Part shown: positions 47,613-59,610 of the stretch, in pieces
Numbering within the stretch: the stretch's first letter is position 1
Layout of the letters: each line of letters begins with the position of its first letter
NCBI GenBank assembly: GCA_964030785.1
Contig: OZ034971.1
Coordinates: 16,437,400-16,501,399 of the forward strand
Origin: Siderastrea siderea
Lineage: Eukaryota > Cnidaria > Anthozoa > Scleractinia > Rhizangiidae
Length of the DNA stretch: 64,000 nucleotides
Direction of reading: 5' to 3'
Translations under genes and position numbers: made by a program
The notes under the pieces: model-generated
What the model was told of the DNA's origin: nothing
What the model saw: the letters and a program-made list of their open reading frames with translations, nothing else
Databases searched by the model: none

Positions 47613-49507
47613 TTACTCAAATAAGCCATCCTGTTCAAATGGCCCAACCAGATCAAATGAGGCAACTGTTTCAAATAGCCCAACCATATCAAATGATCCA
47701 ACCAGTTCAAATGGCCCAAGCATAGCAAATGATTAAACCAGTTCAAATGGCCCAACCATATCAAATGAGCAAACCGGATCATACGGCCAAACCATATCAA
47801 ACGAGCCAACGAGTTTAATTGACCCAAGCATATCAAATGAGCCAATCGGTTGAAATAACCCAACCATATCAAACGACGAAACCGGTTTAAATGAGCTAAC
47901 CGGTTCAAATCAACCAGATCAAGTGACCCAACCGCATCAAATTGGCCATCCGAATCAAATGAGCCAACCAGATCAAATGACCGAACTTTTCAAATGGCCC
48001 AACCATATCAAATGAGAAAACCAGTTGAAATGGCCCAACCATATCAAATGACCCAACTTTTTCAAATTACCCAACCAGTTCAAGTGGCCCAGCCATATCA
48101 AATGAACCAACCGGTTCAAATGGACCAACAATGTCAAATGGCCCAACCGGTTCAGATGTTCCAACCAGATCAAATGAGGAAACCGGTTGAAAAGGCCCAC
48201 CCATATCAAATGACCCAACAGGTTCAAATGACCCAACCAGTTCAAATGGCACAACCATATGAAATGAGCCAACCGACTCAAATAAGCCAATCATATCAAA
48301 TAAGCCAACCAGATCAAATGACCCAACCATATCAAATCACCCAACCATATCAAATGAGCCAACCGATTCAAATAACCCAACCAGTTCAAATGACCAACCA
48401 TATCAAATGACGCAACTCTTTCAAATGACCCAACCAGTTCAAATGGCCCAACCATATCAATTGTCTCAAACGGTTCAAATGGCCCAACCATAGCAAATGG
48501 CTCCACCGGTTCAAATGGCTCAAAAATATCAAATTAGCGAACCAGTTCAAATGACCCAACCACTTCAAATGGCCCAACCGGTTTTAATTGCCCGACCATA
48601 TCAAATGACCCAACCAGTTCAAATGCCCCAACCATATTAAATGACCCAACAGGTTCAAATGACCGAACCAGTTTAAATGGCGCAACCATATCAAATGACT
48701 CAACCGGCTTAAATGGCCCCAACCATATCAAATGAACCAAGCGGCTCAAATAAGAAAATCATATCAAATCAGCCAACCAGATCAAACCAGACCCAAGCAT
48801 ATCAAATGAGCCAACTGGTTCAAATGGCCCAACCAGAGCAAATGACCCAACCACTTCAAATGGCCCAGCCGCTTTAAATGGCCCAACCATGTCAAATGAG
48901 CCAACTGGTTTAAATGGCCAAACCATATCAAATGACACAACCAGATCAAATGACCCAACTGGTTCAAATCGCCAAACCATATCAAATGAGCAAACCGGTT
49001 TAAATAGGCCAACCATATCAAATGACCCAACCGGTTTAAATAACCCATAGAGTTAAAAAAATGCCACCCATATCAAATGGCAAGATCGGTTCAAGTGGAC
49101 CAATCATATCAAGTGAGTCAGCTGGTTCAAATGGGCCAACCATATCAAATGATCCAACCGGTTCAAATGGCCCAACGATATCAAATGAGACAAAACACTC
49201 AAATAAGCCAATCATATCAAATAAGCCAACAAGATCAAATGACCCAACCATATCAAATGACCCAACAGGTTCAAATGACGCAACCAGTTCAGACAACCCA
49301 AGCATATCAAATGACTCAAACGGCTCAAGTCGCCCAACCATATCAAATGAGCCAAACGGCTCAAATAAGCCAATCATTTCAAATAAGCCAACCAGATCAA
49401 ATGACCCAACCATATCAAATGACCCAACCATATCAAATGGGCCAACCGGTTCAAATGGGCCAACAAGATCAAATTAGCCAACCACTTCAAATGGCCCAAA
49501 CGTTTAA
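47613..49507. repeat. 18-bp satellite, CAAATG orientation, part 1
   Basis: About 105 monomers. They include the CATAGAGTTAAAAAAAT marker near 49049 and the CCATAGCAAATGGCT marker near 48490, so this is one further higher-order block of the kind seen in 19622-26825. It ends with TTAA at 49504-49507, the insertion site of the next element. Confidence 0.92.
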
Positions 49508-51718
49508 GAGGCTCTGACTGTAAATATCGAGAATCGGCGAACAAGGTCAAAAAATCGAAAATCCTGATAACTTGCCAGAAGAACACTTTTGGGGAGCTAT
49601 CTTCGAAAATATTACTTAAACCTTCTGGAATTCTATTGTTTTCGGGAAATTCGGAAAAACGGTTTTGCTTAATTTATTACGCAATAATCAGGCTTAAAAT
49701 TAAACAAATTGAAATCGCTTGCTTTTAAACAATTTGCAACGCCAGAAAACAATTTTAATTTTAAATGATAGCAATACTCCTCTACTTTCTGTCAATAGGA
49801 ATTGCATGGAGTTTTGCTTTATTTCTGTGGTTTGGTGGTTCTTTGAAACAAAGCTATTTTGCGCACTTCGGAAAAAGGAAAAAATTGGTAAACTTTAGAG
49901 GCTTAAAATGGGTCTTGGTATGTCTAATATCGAAATTAAATAAACACTGTGATAAAGTTTGGCCCTACTTCTATTATAATATGAAAGAAAAAATCTGGGC
50001 AATTCAGGCTCGCGCTGACAAAAACACAAAATCGCGAACCACAATGAAATGAATGAAATGAAAAGTAGTAGTTTGGGGGAGCTCAATTAAGAGGATTTTA
50101 TTTACTGAAGACACACAAAGAATGAACTAAAACATTCCTTCAATCTATTCTTGCATTGTTTTGGGCTTGTACTATTTCTACGTAAAACTAAAGAGAAGGA
50201 GAAAAAGTTTTAAGAGTTCTACACAGCTGTTGCGTGACCTGAGTCACGTGACTATTTTTTGTCAATTTGTCAACCTACTTATGGCAGTTTTTAAATGCGG
50301 TCTTATATTGGCCGTTGTTTTATGCCTGGCTAGTTCTCCAGCGAATACCGTACGCATCCCTGTGTTTGGGGCATACTGTCATGTGCAGCTGATATTCCAC
50401 TGGGACGAAAATTGCGACAGGCAAGTCTAGAATTAGTTTCGTATACATATGACACCTTTCTCTTCGAGAGAAGAAAACTGCAAAATATAGTATGTTGTTG
50501 TGTACGTGACGCGATCGCTCTTTTCAAACGGCTACTAAGATTTTGGGCGACTTTTTGAAATGACACTATTTTGGCCAAGAGCAAAAGTGCATCATCATTA
50601 TTATGATTTATACGCATTTGTCAAAAGTTGTGCTGTTCCTGTCGATATTATTACACTTGTGTAAATGTTTAAAAAAACGCAAACCACGGACGTTCTGGCA
50701 GCGGGATCGGTATGTACGACTTCTAAATGCTGCTGTACATCTAAGAGATATTAATACACAGTTTGTTTGGTTTTACTTTGCAACATCGCTGAGAACTCTT
50801 TCTCGGTTTTGGAGGAAAAGATTTTCATTGAAGAATATTTTCACGTTTGGATAAACGTGCAGTGATTGGTTGCGTGACTGCATTATTTTGAGTGATACTT
50901 TTGTGTTCCTTACTTTACACAGCCAAACTGAGCTCTCAATTTATACGCGTACGTCAACTTTAATGATTTGTAAAAGGAACCGTTTGGATTTTCGAAGAAA
51001 GGCCAATGGTGCTGCAGAGTATAGACATCTGACAAAAAATGACAACCCACTGCACTCTAGCTTCACCAACAATTTTCCAAATTTGTTCGTAGTTCTTCAG
51101 AAAGACAAATGAAGATATTAGCGAATGCATCATCTAGTAGAAAGGGCATGGAAAAATAGTTCAATTGTGCACATTTTGGCAACACTGGTTCACGATTTTG
51201 TGTTTTTGTCAGCGCGAACCTGAATTGTCTAGATTTTTTATTTGATATCATAATAGAAGTAGGGCCAAACTTTATCACAGTCTTTATTTCAATTCGATAT
51301 TAGACATACCAAGACCCATTTTAAGCCTCTAAAATTTACCAATTTTTGCCTCTTTCCCAAGTGCGCAAAATGGCTTTGTTTTAAAGAACCACCAAACCAC
51401 AGAAATAAAGCAAAACTCCATGCAATTCCTATGATATAAAGTAGAAGAGTATTGCTATCATTTAGATTTAAAATTGTTTTCTGGCGTTGCAAATTGTTTA
51501 AAAGCAAGCGATTTCAATTTGTTTAATTTTAAGCCTGATTATTGCGTAATAAATTAAGCAAAACCGTTTTACCGAATTTCCCGAAAACAATAGAATTCCA
51601 GAAGGTTTAAGTAATATTTTCGAAGATAGCTCCCCAAAAGTGTTCTTCTGGCAAGTTATCAGGATTTTCGATTTTTTGAGCTTGTTCGCCGATTCTCGAT
51701 ATTTACAGTCAGAGCCTC
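49508..51718. mobile_element. 2.2-kb DNA transposon-like element with about 535-bp inverted ends
   Basis: The outer 536 bp (49508-50043) are repeated in inverted orientation at about 51184-51718. The outermost bases are GAGGCTCTGACTG and CAGTCAGAGCCTC. TTAA flanks both sides (49504-49507 and 51719-51722), and the orthologous satellite at 271-274 has a single TTAA, so the insertion site is exact. TTAA duplication is typical of piggyBac elements, but the ends do not start with CC. A TA duplication with ends AGAGGCTC fits equally well. Inside are only short ORFs (50161-50430, 50603-50854, 50870-51112) that I do not recognise, so it is probably non-autonomous. Confidence 0.8.
50044..51183. other. 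Unrecognised interior of the 2.2-kb element
   Basis: 1.1 kb between the long inverted ends. Three small plus-strand ORFs of 80-90 codons share no motif I can name. One (50603-50854) is basic, with KKRKPRTFWQRD near residue 25, which might be a worn transposase start, but no catalytic motif follows. There is a TCACGTGAC palindrome near 50245. Confidence 0.4.
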
Positions 51719-52805
51719 TTAAATAGCCCAACCATTTCAAATGAGCAAACCAGTTTAAATGGCCCAACCATGTTAAATGACCCAACCGGTATAAATTACC
51801 CAACGAGTTCAAATGGGCCAGCCACATCAAATGACCCATCTGGTTCAAATGGAGGAATCATATCAAATGAGGCAACCAGTTCAAATGGCCCAACCATATC
51901 AAATGAATCATCTGGTTCGAATGGCCCAACCATTTAAAATGAGCAAACCGGGTTAATTTACCCAACCATATCAAATGAGGGAACCGATTTAAATGACCCA
52001 GCCGGTTTAAGTGACCCAACCAGTTCGAATGACCAAACTTGTTTAAATGGACCAACCATATCAATTGACCAAACAGGTTCAAATGACCCAACCAGATAAA
52101 ATAGCCCAACCATATCAAATGACTCAACCTGTTCAAATGGCCCAACCATATTAAATGAGCCAACCGGCTCCAATAAGAAAATGATATCAAATAACCCAAC
52201 CAGATCAAATGACCCAACCATATCAAATGAGGCAACCGGTTAAAATGGCCCAACCACATCAAGTGACCCGATCGGTTCAAATGACCCAACCAGTTCAAAT
52301 TGCCCAACGATATCAAATAAGCAACCCAGGTTAAATGGGCCAACCATATCAAATGACCCAACCGGTTCAAATTACCGAATCAGTTCAAATTAACCCAGCT
52401 ATATCAAATGACCGAACCGGTTCAAATGGACCAATAGCAAGTGAGCCAACTGGTTGAAATGGCCCAACCATATCAAATGACCCAAGTCGTTCAAATGGCC
52501 CAACCGTATCAAATGAGCAAACCGGTTTAATTGACCCAACCATATCAAATAAGCGAACCGGCTTAAATGACCGAACCGGTCAGATGACCTAACCAGTTTA
52601 AATGGCCCAACCATATCAAGTGACTGAACTGGTTCAAATGGCTCAACCATATCAAATGAGGCAACTCGCTCAAGTAAGCCAATCATATCAAATAAGCTAA
52701 CCATTTCAAATGACCCAACCATTTCAAATGACCCAACTATATCAAACGAGCCAACCCTTTGAATTAGCCCAACCATATCAAATGACCCAACCGGTTCAAA
52801 TGACC
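51719..52805. repeat. 18-bp satellite, CAAATG orientation, part 2
   Basis: About 60 monomers continuing the array after the 2.2-kb insertion. It is orthologous to 271-1206 and to about 26040-26825, and ends at the conserved junction with the 97-bp satellite. Confidence 0.92.
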
Positions 52806-53344
52806 CAACACCGAATTCAGCCCCAGATCAGGACGTTTTGCCATTTTCGCAATGGGCGAACCACTTTTTAGCAATTTTTTAGCAAAGTGCACGAGTTTGT
52901 GCAAAACAGCGTTTTCAGCCGTAGGTCAGCCCTTTTTTTCTTTTTAGGCAATGGGCGCACCACTTTTATGATTTGCAGCAAAGTGCACTAGTTTCTGCAA
53001 GTCAGAGTTTTCAGCGCGATATTAGCATGTTTTGTCATTTTCGTACTCGGTGCACCACTTTTTAGTGACTTTAAGGAAGTTTGTACAAAACAGTCTTTAC
53101 AGCCCGAAATCAGCACGTTTTGTCATTTTGGCACGGGCGCACTAATATTTAGCGATTTCCAGGAAAGTGCCCGAATTTGTGGAAGACAGCATTTTCAGCT
53201 TGAGATCAGCACGTTTTGTCAGTTTCGCACTCAGCGCACCACTGTTTAGCGATTTTTAGCAAAGTGCACCAGTTTGTACAAAACAGCGTTTTCAGCTGGA
53301 GATCAGCATGTTGTGTCATTATTGCACTGAGCACACCACTTTTT
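52806..53344 (+). repeat. 97-bp satellite, GATCAGCACG orientation (macro-unit 3)
   Basis: Five to six monomers. It is orthologous to the ends of 26826-27908 but several central monomers are missing (compare 53040-53100 with 27060-27660). Confidence 0.92.
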
Positions 53345-56300
53345 AGCACAAACTCGTGCACTTTGCTGAGAGTCGCTAAAAAGTGGTGGGCCCAGTGCAA
53401 AAATGACAAAACGTGCTGATCTCGGGCTGAAAAGGCTGTTTTGTACAAACTCGTGCACTTTCCTGAAAGTCGCTAAAAAGTGGTGGGCCCTTTGCGAAAA
53501 TGGCAAAACGTGCCGATGTTAGGCTGAAAACGCTGTTTTGTGCAAACTCGTGCACTTTGCTGAAAATCGCCAAAAACTGCTGCGCCCATTGCCGAAAATG
53601 AGAAAACGTGCTGATCTCGGGCTGAAAAGGCTATTTTGCACAAACTCGTGCACTTTCGTAAAAATGGCTAAAAAGTGGTGCGCCCAGTGCGGAAATGACA
53701 AAACGTGTTAATCTCAGCTGAGTTCGCTGTTTTGTACAAACTCGTGCAGTTTGCTAAAAATCGCTAAAAAGTAGTGCGCCCAGTCCAGAAATGACAAAAC
53801 GTTCTGCTCTGCTACTGAAAGCTCTTATTTCCAGAAACTAGTGAACTTTTTTAAAAATCGCTAAAAACTGGTGCACCCAGAGCGAAAATAACAAAACGTG
53901 CTGATCTCGAGCTGAAAACGCTGACTTGCAAAAAGTAGTGCACTTTGCTGAAAACGCTAAGAAGAGTTGTCCCAGTATGGACATGAAACTTGGTGATCTC
54001 GGGCTGAAAACTTCTGTTCTGTAGAAACTCGTGCACTTTGCTGAAAACCGCTAAAAAGTAGTGTCCCCAGTGCCTAAAATGAGAAAACATGCTGAGCATG
54101 GGGCTCAAAACACTGTTTTGCACAAACTTGTGCACTTTGCTAAAAATGGCTCAAAAGTTTTGCACCCAGTGCGAAAATGACGAAACGTGCTGATCTCGGG
54201 CTACAAAGGCCGATTTGCAAAAATTAGTGCACTTTCTTGAAAACGTTAAAAAGTGTTGCACCTCGTGTGGATATAACAAAACGTGCCGATCTCGGGCTGA
54301 AAACGCTGTTTTGCAGAAACCAGTGCACTTTGCTGAAAACCGCTGAAAAGTGGTGCAACTTGTGAGAAATTGACAAAACGTGCTGATCTCGTGCTGAAAT
54401 CGCTATTTTGTACAAACTCCTACACTTTTCCGAAAGTCACTACAAAAATAGTGCGCCCATTGCTTAAGGTGAGAAAACGTGCTGATCTCGGGCTGAAAAG
54501 GTTATTTTGCACAGACTCGTGCAATTTCGTAAAAATGGCTAAAAAGTGGTTCGCCGAGTGCGGAAATGACAAAACGTGCTGATCTCGGGCTGCATTTGCT
54601 GTTTTGTACAAACTCGTGCACTTTGCTGCAAAGCGTTAAAAAGTGGTGTACGAAGTGCGAAAATGACAAAACGTGATGATTTTGGGCTGAATTTGATGTT
54701 TTGTACAAAGTGGTGCAGTTTGCTGAAGAGGCTAAAAAGTGGTTCGCCGAGTGCGAAAGTGAGAAAACCTGCTGATCTCTTACAATTTATACAAACTCTT
54801 ACAATTTGATGATTATCACTAAAAAGTAGTGCGCCCATTGCCTAAAATGAGAAAACGTGCTCATATCGGGCTGAAAACACTCTTTTGCACAAACTCGTGC
54901 ACTTTGCTAAAAATGGCTAAAAAGTGGTTCGCCAAGTGCGCAAATGACAAAACGTGCTCATCTCGGGCTGAATTCGATGTTTTGTAGAAAGTGGTGCAGT
55001 TTGCTGAAAATGGCTAAAAAGTGGTTCGCCGAGTGCGAAAGTGACAAAACGTGCTGATCTCGGGCTGAAAACTTCTGTTCTGTACTAATTTGTGCACTTT
55101 GTTGGAAACAGTTGAAAAATGGTGTGCGCCGTACGAAAATGACAAAAGGTGCTAACCTCGGGCTAAAAACGCTGTTTTTTACAAACGCGTGCCCTTTACT
55201 GAAAATTGCTAAAAAGTGGTTCGCCAAGTGCGAAAATGGCAAAAAATTCTGATCTCGAGATGACAACGGTGTTTTGTAGAAACTCGTGCACTTTGCTAAA
55301 AATCGCTAAAACGTGGTGCGCCCAGTGCGAGAATGAGAAAACGTGCTGATCCCGGGCTGAAAACGCTGTTTTCCACAAACTCCTGCACTTTGCTGAAAAC
55401 CGCTAAGAAGTAGTGTGCCCAGTGCTAAAATGACAAAACGTGCTGATTTTGAAATGAAAACGCTGTTTTGTAAAAACTCGTGCACTTTGCCTAAAACCGT
55501 TTAAAGGGGTGTACTCCTTGCGAAAATAACAAAAAGTGCTGCGCTTAGTGCAAAAATGACAAAACGTGCATATCTCGGGCTGAAAACGAACTTTTGGAAA
55601 AACTCGTGATTTTTGTTGAAAATCTCCAAAAAGTGGTGTGCCCAGTACGAAAATGACAAAACTTGCTGATCTCGGGCTGAAAACGTCTGTTCTGTACAAA
55701 CTCGTGCACTTTGCTACAAAAAGTGGTGCACTTAGTGCAAAAATGACAAAACGTGCATATCTCGGGCTGAAAACGAACTTTTGGAAAAACTCGTGATTTT
55801 TGTTGAAAATCTCCAAAAAGTGGTGTGCCCAGTACGAAAATGACAAAACTTGCTGATCTCGGGCTGAAAACGTCTGTTCTGTACAAACTCGTGCACTTTG
55901 CTACAAAAAGTGGTGCACTTAGTGCAAAAATGACAAAACGTGCATATCTCGGGCTGAAAACGAACTTTTGGAAAAACTCGTGATTTTTGTTGAAAATCTC
56001 TAAAAAGTGGTGTGCCTAGTTCGAAAATGACAAAACTTGCTGATCTCGGGCTGAAAACGTCTGCTCTGTACAAACTTGTGCACTTTACTAAAAACCGCTA
56101 AAAAGTGGTGTGCCAAGTGCCTCAAATGAGAAAACGTCCTGATCTCGGGCTCAAAACGCTGTTTTAAGCGGAAAATGACAGTGCAGAAATGACAATGGCA
56201 GTGCGGAAATGACAAAACAGGCTGATCTAGGGCTGAAAACCCTGTTTTGTACAAACTTGTCTAGTTTGCTAAAAATGGCTAAAAAGTAGTGCAACCACTG

Positions 56301-56883
56301 CGAAAATGACAAAACGTGCTGATCTAGGACGTAAACCCTGTTTTATACAAACTGGTGCACTTTTCTCAAAATTGCTAAAAAGTGGTGTGCTCAGTGCGAA
56401 AATGACAAGACGTGCTGATGTCGGGCTAAAAATGCTGTTTTCCAAAACTCATGGGCTTTGCTGAAAATCGCTAAAAAGTGGTGGGCCTAGTGAGGAATTG
56501 ACAAAACGTGCTGATCTCGGGCTGAAAAGGCTATTTTGCACAAACTCGCGCACTTTCGTAAAAATTGCTAAAAAGTGGTTCGCCGAGTGCGGAAATGACA
56601 AAACGTGCTGATCTTTCGCTGAAAATGCTGACTTCCAAAAAGTAGTGCACTTTGCTGAAATCGCCAAAAAGTGTTGTGCCCAGTGCGGATATAACAAAAC
56701 GTGCCGATCTCGCCCTGAAATCGCTGTTTTGTACAAACTCGTAAACTTTGCTAAAAAGGACTAAAAAGTAGTGCGCCCATTGCCTAAAATGAGAAAACGT
56801 GCTCATATCGGGCTGAAAACACCTTTGCACAAACTCGTGCACTTTGCTAAAAATGGCTAAAATGTGGTTCGCCCAGTGCGGAA
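53345..56883 (-). repeat. 97-bp satellite, inverted orientation (macro-unit 3)
   Basis: About 36 monomers. It contains a local triplication of a 187-bp two-monomer block (near 55545-56073). It is broken at 56883 by a 1.4-kb insertion. The same place is uninterrupted near 4796 in macro-unit 1. Confidence 0.92.
55545..56073 (-). repeat. 187-bp two-monomer block, three tandem copies
   Basis: Near-identical blocks repeat every 187 bp. Each is two 97-bp monomers minus 7 bp, with a hallmark junction TTTGCTACAAAAAGTGG. The near identity shows a recent local amplification. Confidence 0.88.
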
Positions 56884-56931
<48 letters not shown>

Positions 56932-56943
56932 TCGAGGTCAGGA

Positions 56944-56974
<31 letters not shown>

Positions 56975-58290
56975 TCCTGACCGAGAGCCAAATATTTTCC
57001 CGTCCGGCCCGACCTAACTCAGTCAATAAGCATTTTATCATATGACCACTGAATTTTTTTTGTCTTTCTTTCGTGGATACAGACGCGGCGGCCCGTTTCG
57101 CGCGCATTTTGAAAAGCCAATGGTAGCTTGTAATTTGTTTGGGAAGCCAGTAAAGTGCATTTGAACTGCGATGTGCGTACAAAATTTTTGAACTTCTCTT
57201 AAAATTGTTAACCAAATCTCCGAGTTTTAGCTCCATTCCAAGAAGATTTAAATCCGACTAAATTCCTCGTACATGATTGCAGTTAGTAGAAATTTCAAAG
57301 GAAACGTTTTTTTGAAGGACTACTACAAAGAATTTGCACGACGTTTCGGCTAGTCGTGCTCGTCTCTCAGCGAAGACTGAATTTATCCTGATTGAACAAC
57401 TTAGCGACGTTTCTTCTGAGCCGAAATTCACAATTGGTTTGAACGAGAGGATTAATTAATTTTCCACCAAGGATTTTGGATGTTAAAAACAACATTAGAT
57501 CTTAATTTATGAAACTACATAAAGACTTGGAAAGGGATTATACAGCCAGTTCAGGATTTTGCTACGCTTCGTTTCCCTTCAGCTTGAAGTTGTTTAGTTT
57601 ACCACGGATCGTAGGATTCATGAACGTCTGCTGTTGCTACTTAGTCCTTGAATTCGTTAGTTCCTCGACGATGTTGAGCTCTGCATTTCAGTTGATGTCC
57701 AAATTGTGCTTAAAATGCTTCGTGAAAACAAGCGGGAAGCTGTGTCATTGCCAGGTTAGTCGTAAACACGTACTCGCATTTTGTTTGTTGTAATTTAAAA
57801 ATTACGCAGCAGAAAAAGAAATTTGAGTTTACTTCGCATTTGCATTTTTTCTTCAATGTTTATCATGACTTCAAACCAGGATACGTCTTTGTCCGATTAT
57901 GTTGTTTCAGTTTTTGACGGCTTTTAGTTCGATTTTATTGTTGTTGTCAGGAGTATTTCTTCATCATTTGCCAAGTTTTTAAAAACACGTTTTGTTTTAA
58001 TTTTTGCGCCTGCAAACTACTTCGCTTTCTAGATAGTAAAGTTTTAATAAACATGTTGGGCATTCTTTGCTTTTTAGAAAAATCTTAACTATCGTTCATC
58101 TGAATTCAAAGCTGTGGAATCAACTGGTTCCAATCCCGTCATCTTGCGGCAGTAGCGGGGCCGTACGCTTTTCTAGCAGGGCCGTACGGCTTTTTCCGGC
58201 CCTGCTAGAGCGAGGCGTACGGCCCTCATACGAGACTTTTTTTCATATGGTTTTCCAAGGAAATTGCGCGCGGGTCCGTACGGGTCATAT
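56884..58290. mobile_element. 1.4-kb insertion with a long terminal hairpin, unclassified
   Basis: It separates GTGCGGAA (56883) from AAATGACAAAACG (about 58291), which are contiguous in macro-unit 1 near 4796. The flanks allow a 2-bp AA duplication at most, and the ends are not obvious inverted repeats. At the left, 56890-57035 is one long imperfect hairpin: CTTATTGACTGAGT ... ACTCAGTCAATAAG, with complementary GGAAAATATTTGGCTC and GAGCCAAATATTTTCC. At the right, 58150-58225 has GGGCCGTACG-type inverted copies. TTATCATATGAC near 57037 reappears inverted at the right edge, which suggests a composite. The interior (57050-58140) is AT-rich and no gene is recognised. Confidence 0.6.
56890..57035. 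repeat. Long hairpin at left end of the 1.4-kb insertion
   Basis: An almost full-length inverted repeat with a GGACCGAGCGCAGCGAGGTCC core at its centre. Arms are about 65 nt. Similar GGCCGGACGGGAAAATATTT sequences are familiar to me from coral DNA, but that is from memory. Confidence 0.8.
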
Positions 58291-59610
58291 GATAAATGAC
58301 AAAACGTGCTGATCTCGGGCTGAAAACTTCTGTTCTGTACTAATTCGTGCACTTTGCTGAAAATCGCTTAAAACTGGTGCGCCCAGTGCAAAAATGGGAA
58401 AACATTCTGATCTCGAGATGACAATGTTGTTTTGTACAAACCCGTGCACTTTGCTGAAAAGCGCTAAAAAGTGGTGCGCCCAGTGCGAAAATGACAAAAC
58501 TTGCTGATCTCGGGCTAAAAACGCTGATTTGCAAAAAGTAGTGCACTTTGCTGAAAACCATACAACGTGTTGTGCCCAGTGCGGATATAACAAAAGGTTT
58601 TGATCCCGGGCGGAAAACACTGTTTTCCACAAACCCGTGCACTTTGCTGAAAACCGGTAAAAAGTGGTGTGCCCAGTGCTAAAATGACAAAACGTGCTGA
58701 TCTCGGAATGAAAACGCTGTTTTGTAAAAGCTCGTGCACCTTGCCTAAACCCGTTTAAGGGGGTGTACCCCTTGCGAAAATGACAAAAAGTGGCGCGTTC
58801 AGTGCGAAAATGACAATACGTGCATATCTCGTACTGAAAACGCTGTTTTGGAAAAACTCGTGAACTTTGTTGAAAATTGCTAAAAAGTGGTGCACCCAGT
58901 ACAAAAAAGACAAAATTTGCTGATCTCGGGCTGGAAACGTCTGTTCTGTACAAACTCGTGCACTATGCTAAAAACCGCTAAAAAGTGGTGTGCCCAGTGC
59001 CTAAATGAGAAAACGTCCTGATCTCGGGCTCAAAGCGCTGCACAGACTCGTTCACTTTGGCTAACAAATGGTTCGCAAGTGCGGAAATGACAAAGCAGGC
59101 TGATCTCGGGCTGAATTCGCTGTTTTGTACAAACTCATCCAGTTTGCTAAAAATGGGTAAAAAGTAGTGCACCCAGTGCGATAATGACAAAACGTGCTGA
59201 ACTAGGGCTGAAAACGGTATTTTGCACAAACTTGTGCACTTCGCTGAAAATCCCTAAAAACTGGTTCGCCTAGTGCAAAAATGACAAGACGTGCTGATCT
59301 CGGGCAGAAAAGCCTTTTTTGTACAAACTCGAGCACTTTCCTGTAAGTCGCTAAAAAGTTGTGGGCCCAGTGCGAAAATGGCAAAACGTGAAGATCTCAG
59401 GCTGAAAACGCTGTTTTGGACAAACTCGTGCACTTTAATGAAAATTGCTACAAAGTGGTGCACCCAGTGCGGAAATGACAAAACGTGCTGATCTAGGGCA
59501 GAAAACGCTGTATTCCACAAACTCGTGCGCTTTGCTGAAAATTACTACAAAGTGGTGGGCCCAGTGGGGAAATGACAAAACGTGGTGATCTCGCGCTCAA
59601 TTCGCTGCTT
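58291..59610 (-). repeat. 97-bp satellite, inverted orientation, after the insertion
   Basis: About 13-14 monomers continuing the interrupted array. It is orthologous to 4800-5597 and 29,870-31,360, and ends at the conserved junction near 59610. Confidence 0.92.

Noticed and set aside
50603..50854. Basic 83-codon ORF in the 2.2-kb element as a transposase
   Set aside because: KKRKPRTFWQRD loosely recalls Harbinger-type N termini, but there is no catalytic motif and the following sequence is not open. Too weak to call.
57509..57793. 94-codon ORF in the 1.4-kb insertion
   Set aside because: It is short, resembles no family I know and lies in AT-rich sequence. Nothing beyond length supports it.
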